A program made the translations under genes and the position numbers. The notes beneath the pieces are model-generated. The model was not told where the DNA came from. It searched no databases and was given only the letters and a program-made list of their open reading frames with translations. From Alphaproteobacteria bacterium (lineage in GTDB: Bacteria > Pseudomonadota > Alphaproteobacteria > Micavibrionales > Micavibrionaceae): a stretch of DNA of 64,000 bases. Shown in pieces: positions 60,694 through 64,000 of the stretch (position 1 is the first letter of the stretch; every line of letters begins with the position of its first letter). The stretch covers positions 186,001 through 250,000 of the forward strand of contig JADLAT010000017.1 of NCBI GenBank assembly GCA_020848095.1. The letters are read 5' to 3'.

Positions 60694-61953
60694 TTGTGCG
60701 TTTTTTTGATTATCGGGAGCATCCAACTGGATATTTTAATTGAAGAGCTGGAAGGCAGCTTATGGGTCGCGGCGTTACACAACGGGCGGCTCATGGGGCT
60801 GGATGTTGATCCGTCCAATGAGGAAGTTCGCTGGGGCTCTATCTACTGGGCCAAAATAAAATCTATTGATGCGGCTCTGGATGCTGTTTTTCTTGATCTT
60901 GACGGCGAGAATACGGGCATACTCTATAACGGTGATGTACGCTGGCTGGACGAAGATGGCAAAATGCGCAAGGGCGGCGCCGAGGCGATCGGCAAACGCT
61001 TCAAGGCCGGGGATTTCGTTCCCGTACAGGCCAAGAGCGCCTATCTTAGCAAAAGTGACGATGCCTATGCCGCGCTGGAGAGCAAAGCGCCGCAGATGAG
61101 CATGGATATAACCCTGCCCGGTCGTTATCTGGTTTTTGGCGGGATGATCGGGGAAAACCGGATATCTCAACGCATACGTGATAAAGCCATGCGCACGCAG
61201 CTGCAAAGCATGCTGGACGCGCTGGAGGATATTAACGGCTGTATTCTGCGCGCGGCGGCGGCCAATACACAGACCGATGTCCTGCGCCGGGAGGGGAAAA
61301 TCCTCAAAGGCGCGTGGGAGGATATTCAGGAATATTTCAAGGATGACGAGCCTGCGCTTATTGCGCTGGGGCCGGATGCCATACAGCGCACGCTCAGCGA
61401 TCAGGCCGCGCAGCCCATAGAGCGCATTGAGATCGTGACAATGGACCATTTTCAGGAGGTTGAGGATTGGTGCACTATTTTCGCGCCCGATCTGGTGACA
61501 AAGATTCAGCCCGTTGAGCTTGATAATGCCGCCGAGGATATGGCGCTGTTTTATTACCGGGATATTATCGGCCAGATTGAGGATCTGTTTCAGCCCTATG
61601 TCCTGTTGGAGAATGGCGGCAATATCATTATCCAAAGCACGGCGGCGCTTACGGCTGTTGATGTGAATAAAGGCGGCGCGAAGGGTTCACATCTGGCGGT
61701 GAATATCGAGGCCGCGCAAGAGCTGGCGCGGCAAATTCGCCTGCGCAACTGTGGCGGCACTATTGTTGTCGATTTTCTTAAAATGCGAAGCCCCGCCGAT
61801 GAGACGCGCCTTATCCGCGCGCTGGAGGAGGCCTTTAACAGTGACCCCTGCACCGTGCAGATCCACGGGCTTACAAAGCTCGGCCTTTTGGAATTAACCC
61901 GCAAGCGGCGCACCCCACCGCTCAAGGAACGCTTCGACGGCACACTTTCTTAA
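60694..61953 (+). CDS. Ribonuclease E/G family protein (short form)
   Basis: Endoribonuclease of the RNase E/G family, 419 aa from a TTG at 60694. It has an S1-like RNA-binding region (WGSIYWAKIKSIDAALDAVFLDLDGENTGIL), and the catalytic Asp motifs LTAVDVNKGG and TIVVDFLKM. It ends soon after LGLLELTRKR and lacks the CPxCxG zinc link. No ATG start exists in this frame: candidates are TTG 60694, TTG 60706, or CTG 60727 with GGGAG 7 bases upstream. An ATG at 60690 overlapping the maf stop would be in frame if the T7 run (60701-60707) were T6. Confidence 0.85.
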   Translation: MCVFLIIGSIQLDILIEELEGSLWVAALHNGRLMGLDVDPSNEEVRWGSIYWAKIKSIDAALDAVFLDLDGENTGILYNGDVRWLDEDGKMRKGGAEAIGKRFKAGDFVPVQAKSAYLSKSDDAYAALESKAPQMSMDITLPGRYLVFGGMIGENRISQRIRDKAMRTQLQSMLDALEDINGCILRAAAANTQTDVLRREGKILKGAWEDIQEYFKDDEPALIALGPDAIQRTLSDQAAQPIERIEIVTMDHFQEVEDWCTIFAPDLVTKIQPVELDNAAEDMALFYYRDIIGQIEDLFQPYVLLENGGNIIIQSTAALTAVDVNKGGAKGSHLAVNIEAAQELARQIRLRNCGGTIVVDFLKMRSPADETRLIRALEEAFNSDPCTVQIHGLTKLGLLELTRKRRTPPLKERFDGTLS

Positions 61954-62025
61954 AATCTTTTCCAGTTGCCTATAGACATTGCCCCGTCTTTTTCTTATAA
62001 GTTTCAATCCGCGTTTCTTGGAAAC

Positions 62026-62100
62026 GCCCGAGTAGCTCAGTGGTAGAGCAGGCGACTGAAAATCGCCGTGTCGGTGGTTCAATCCCGCCCTCGGGCACCA
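62026..62100 (+). tRNA. tRNA-Phe (GAA)
   Basis: A 75-base cloverleaf with encoded CCA end. The acceptor stem is GCCCGAG (62026-62032) paired with CTCGGGC (62090-62096), followed by ACCA. The D arm has AGCTCAGTGGTAGAGC, the anticodon loop CTGAAAA gives GAA, and the T arm has GGTTCAATCC. It follows the RNase E/G gene and flanks an integrase remnant, so it probably served as an attachment site. Confidence 0.97.
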
Positions 62101-62190
62101 CAAACCCTCCCGAACAAAATTCGTAACATTCTGATTTCATTGTGTTTTTTAACAGATCGTCCCCGCATGCGAATCACTATAGGAATATTT

Positions 62191-62225
62191 GGGATACAAA
62201 ACGGGATACAAAATGAGTTACAAAA
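62191..62225 (+). repeat. Three 12-base-spaced direct repeats beside tRNA-Phe
   Basis: GGGATACAAAA occurs at 62191-62201 and 62203-62213, with a degenerate third copy GAGTTACAAAA at 62215-62225, each 12 bases apart. Their position between a tRNA and an integrase fragment suggests arm-type integrase binding sites or a remnant attachment region. Confidence 0.6.
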
Positions 62226-62332
62226 GTCTGCTATTGCGTGGCAGCCTGCGCTTACTGGTAAAGTCCAGAAAAACAAGGCTATGGCGGCTTAAGTACCATT
62301 ATCCGGGCAAAGGGCTGCCTGGGTTCTGTTAA
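62213..62332 (+). pseudogene. Fragment of a tyrosine integrase N-terminal (DUF4102-like) domain
   Basis: A 39-codon frame starting at 62213 reads in part SLRLLVKSRKTRLWRLKYHY, then PGKG. This resembles the arm-binding domain of P4-type integrases (pattern YKL.DG.GL.LLV...G.KLWRLKYR..GK). The catalytic domain is absent and the frame stops at 62330, so it is a decayed fragment. Its place just after tRNA-Phe fits an old integration event. The match is from memory of the family pattern. Confidence 0.55.
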
Positions 62333-62340
62333 GAGTTTTT

Positions 62341-63645
62341 TTAGGCTGCTGTCGTGACTTTTCCATATTTAACAACAAACGCACCAAACACGTCTATTGC
62401 TTGCAAAATACGCGGTGCATATTTTTTGATAAAGGCCCGGTCGAGTTTTTCACCATTTTCGTAAGCTGCCAATGCTGCGGCTCCATCATAATCGCAACCA
62501 GACAAGCGGAGTGTTAGTATCTCTGCCTCTGCCCCGAACGCCTTACCTGGCAAAGTCGCAAGATTGTACTCCTTAAGCAAAACCTCGTGAATATCCTGTG
62601 ACGTCTTAATGCCATTGGTCGCCAATGCCTCGCGGAACGGCGCAAAGTCAGGATAATTGTAAAACGCACCTTGCGGCTTTGGTGCGATAATGCCATGACT
62701 GCGCAGCCCTTCGGCAATGGTGGTATTCATAAGTTCATGAATATCTGTGCATGCTTGCATATGGTCTTCAATATCCTTGTGCCGCTTATACGCCTCGATG
62801 CAGGCCTGCTGGACCGGGGAAGATACGCATGACCACGTTTCGCTAATGATGCAGCGTAGAGCGTTATGAAGCCCTGGGACGCCCCTGGGGATAAAGCCAA
62901 TACCGATGCGCCAGCCGCCCAGCGATAGATGCTTAGACAATCCCGTCGTCACGGCTGTAACTTTCGGTGCATGTCGTGCGCAGGAGCGGTACTGGCCATC
63001 AAAGCTGACCAGCCCGTAAATCTCATCAGAGATGATCAGGACGCCTTCCGCTTCACAGACTTTGGCAAGCACCTGAAGCTCCTCACTTGGGATTGTCAGC
63101 CCGGTCGGGTTGCTTGGCGCGTTGATAATAATCTTTGTGGGATTTTTCCCGTTCTTACGCGCTGTTTTGATCGTGGCGCGCAGCGTCTCGGGATCAATAT
63201 GATAACCCGCATCATCAAGTGTTGTTGGTACTTTCAGTACCTCTGTGTGCAACATTTTCGCCTGAGGTTCATAGCTCACCCAGCTTGGCACCGGCATTAG
63301 CAAATCGCCTTCAATCGCCATTTGCAACGCATATAAAACAAGTTTGCTGCCTGGCGCGATCAGAATATCTGTGGCGGAGATATATTCATCCCCGTAAATA
63401 GGGCGGTAATATTCGCGCACGGCTTCGACCAAATCATCCAGCCCGTCTGCCTTAAGATACTCTTTACGATAAGCCGCATCGGCCAAGGCTTTTTTTAACC
63501 GTTGTGGCACAGGAAAAGGCGACTCACCAAATCCCATATGATAAACGGTTTCTCCACCTGAGCGTTTTTGATGAACTAAATCATTAGCCCAAAGCGTTGG
63601 AGAATGGGGAAGATTTTTTATTGTTTCGGCTAATTTAATCGTCAT
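62341..63645 (-). CDS. PLP-dependent aminotransferase (class I/II)
   Basis: A 434-residue fold-type I aminotransferase. It has the N-terminal GFGESPFPVP substrate region, NAPSNPTG, ISDEIYGLVSF, the PLP lysine motif TGLSKHLSLGGWRIG and the Arg of LTLRLSGCDYDG near the C-terminus. It resembles aspartate-type aminotransferases, but the amino donor and acceptor cannot be told. It lies directly after the integrase fragment and looks AT-richer than the region before the tRNA, so it may have come in with a mobile element. Confidence 0.85.
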   Translation of the reverse strand: MTIKLAETIKNLPHSPTLWANDLVHQKRSGGETVYHMGFGESPFPVPQRLKKALADAAYRKEYLKADGLDDLVEAVREYYRPIYGDEYISATDILIAPGSKLVLYALQMAIEGDLLMPVPSWVSYEPQAKMLHTEVLKVPTTLDDAGYHIDPETLRATIKTARKNGKNPTKIIINAPSNPTGLTIPSEELQVLAKVCEAEGVLIISDEIYGLVSFDGQYRSCARHAPKVTAVTTGLSKHLSLGGWRIGIGFIPRGVPGLHNALRCIISETWSCVSSPVQQACIEAYKRHKDIEDHMQACTDIHELMNTTIAEGLRSHGIIAPKPQGAFYNYPDFAPFREALATNGIKTSQDIHEVLLKEYNLATLPGKAFGAEAEILTLRLSGCDYDGAAALAAYENGEKLDRAFIKKYAPRILQAIDVFGAFVVKYGKVTTAA

Positions 63646-63810
63646 GAAGCTCTATTAATCAGCAATTATACTGCCAGTATCTCCTTAAGCTTTATTTTGG
63701 TCAACCCCATAGGATACCCGGATGCAGAAGCGGTGGCCACCAATTAGGATTTGAGGCGCAGGGTCTGACGGGACCTTTGATATACCAGATTTAGAAATTA
63801 AAGAAACGAA

Positions 63811-63843
63811 ACAAGGCCACGCCTAAGATGAGCGTAGCCTTGT
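63811..63843 (-). terminator. Terminator of the PLDc_N-like gene
   Basis: An inverted repeat pairs ACAAGGC with GCCTTGT and, after one mismatch, ACGC with GCGT. On the minus strand it is followed by TTTCGTTTCTTT. It lies 24 bases after the stop at 63868. The gap 63646-63810 holds no gene that I can see; a 10-base palindrome GGTGGCCACC is present. Confidence 0.6.
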
Positions 63844-63867
63844 ATCACGAACCGTAAGAAACCGGCC

Positions 63868-64000
63868 TTAAACCACCTTTTTTGAGCCGATGATAAACCA
63901 CAAGGCCATACCTACAACGGGCAGAACCAGCACAAGAAGAACCCAGACGAGTTTCATTACGGGATCAAGGCCGCTTTGGATGATGTTCACTATCGCTATA
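63868..64000 (-). CDS. Phospholipase D-nuclease N-terminal (PLDc_N)-like small membrane protein (partial)
   Basis: The C-terminal 43 codons of a frame that continues past the right edge, ending TAA at 63868-63870. The visible part contains MKLVWVLLVLVLPVVGMALW and FIIGSKKVV. A single hydrophobic helix pair with PVVG followed by a basic tail is typical of PLDc_N/YxlE-like proteins, often membrane anchors of unknown role. The frame is too short for the ORF cut-off used on most genomes and the start is outside the window. Confidence 0.6.
   Translation of the reverse strand, partial: IAIVNIIQSGLDPVMKLVWVLLVLVLPVVGMALWFIIGSKKVV

Noticed and set aside
63729..63750. Perfect 10-base palindrome GGTGGCCACC
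   Set aside because: Isolated, not in a promoter or repeat, and short enough to occur by chance.

Overview
The window is a gene-dense chromosomal segment of a Gram-negative alphaproteobacterium. Evidence: the division/cell-wall (dcw) cluster runs straight into the ftsZ, lpxC, bamD, recN, ligA block; FtsZ has a long linker and a [11 protein letters not shown] tail; alphaproteobacterial families occur (DUF3035/BamF, UPF0262, an ATP12 chaperone, DUF2628); and two regulatory regions are packed with GANTC, the CcrM methylation target. LpxC indicates LPS, and MurE carries the DNPR motif of meso-diaminopimelate peptidoglycan. I cannot name a genus.

Region 1 (1-5.7 kb, minus strand): ligA, recN, bamD, lpxC. 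Region 2 (5.9-10.0 kb): an accessory insert between lpxC and ftsZ, holding a pirin, a divergent HxlR-type regulator, and a visibly AT-richer four-gene lipid cassette (CDP-alcohol phosphatidyltransferase, CDP-diacylglycerol synthase, acyltransferase, small DedA-like protein). Region 3 (10.2-30.9 kb, mostly minus strand): ftsZ, ftsA, ftsQ, ddl, murB, DUF3147, murC, murG, ftsW, murD, mraY, an orphan, murE, ftsI, ftsL and rsmH, with many 4-base ATGA overlaps. The usual murF position holds a 149-aa orphan. A membrane-anchored MurF lies instead on the opposite strand, coupled to an alpha/beta hydrolase and next to ddl. This resembles the epsilonproteobacterial ddl-hydrolase-murF set and is my best candidate for something unusual.

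Region 4 (30.9-31.6 kb): a control region with seven GANTC sites between the dcw operon and rnpB (RNase P RNA); the rnpB terminator lies inside the end of a convergent amidase gene. Region 5 (31.5-44.2 kb): amidase, msrA, ileS, AEC transporter, ribF, lspA, BamF-like lipoprotein, a paired active/inactive M16 peptidase set, pgi. Region 6 (44.3-62 kb): pentapeptide protein, mutL, ATP12 chaperone, AsmA-like protein, RluA-family pseudouridine synthase, crcB, DMT transporter, TerC, rarA, nadA-nadC, a solitary sdhB, hisG-UPF0262, a membrane protein of unknown function, infA-maf-RNase E/G and tRNA-Phe. Region 7 (62.1-64 kb): an integrase remnant beside tRNA-Phe, a PLP aminotransferase and the end of a PLDc_N-like protein.

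The genes work together mainly in envelope building: peptidoglycan precursors (mur, ddl, mraY), septum assembly (fts), lipid A (lpxC), outer-membrane assembly (bamD, BamF-like), lipoprotein processing (lspA) and cell-wall recycling (amidase). GANTC and DnaA-box clusters at the two division promoters point to Caulobacter-style cell-cycle control. No CRISPR array, complete IS element or intact prophage was seen.
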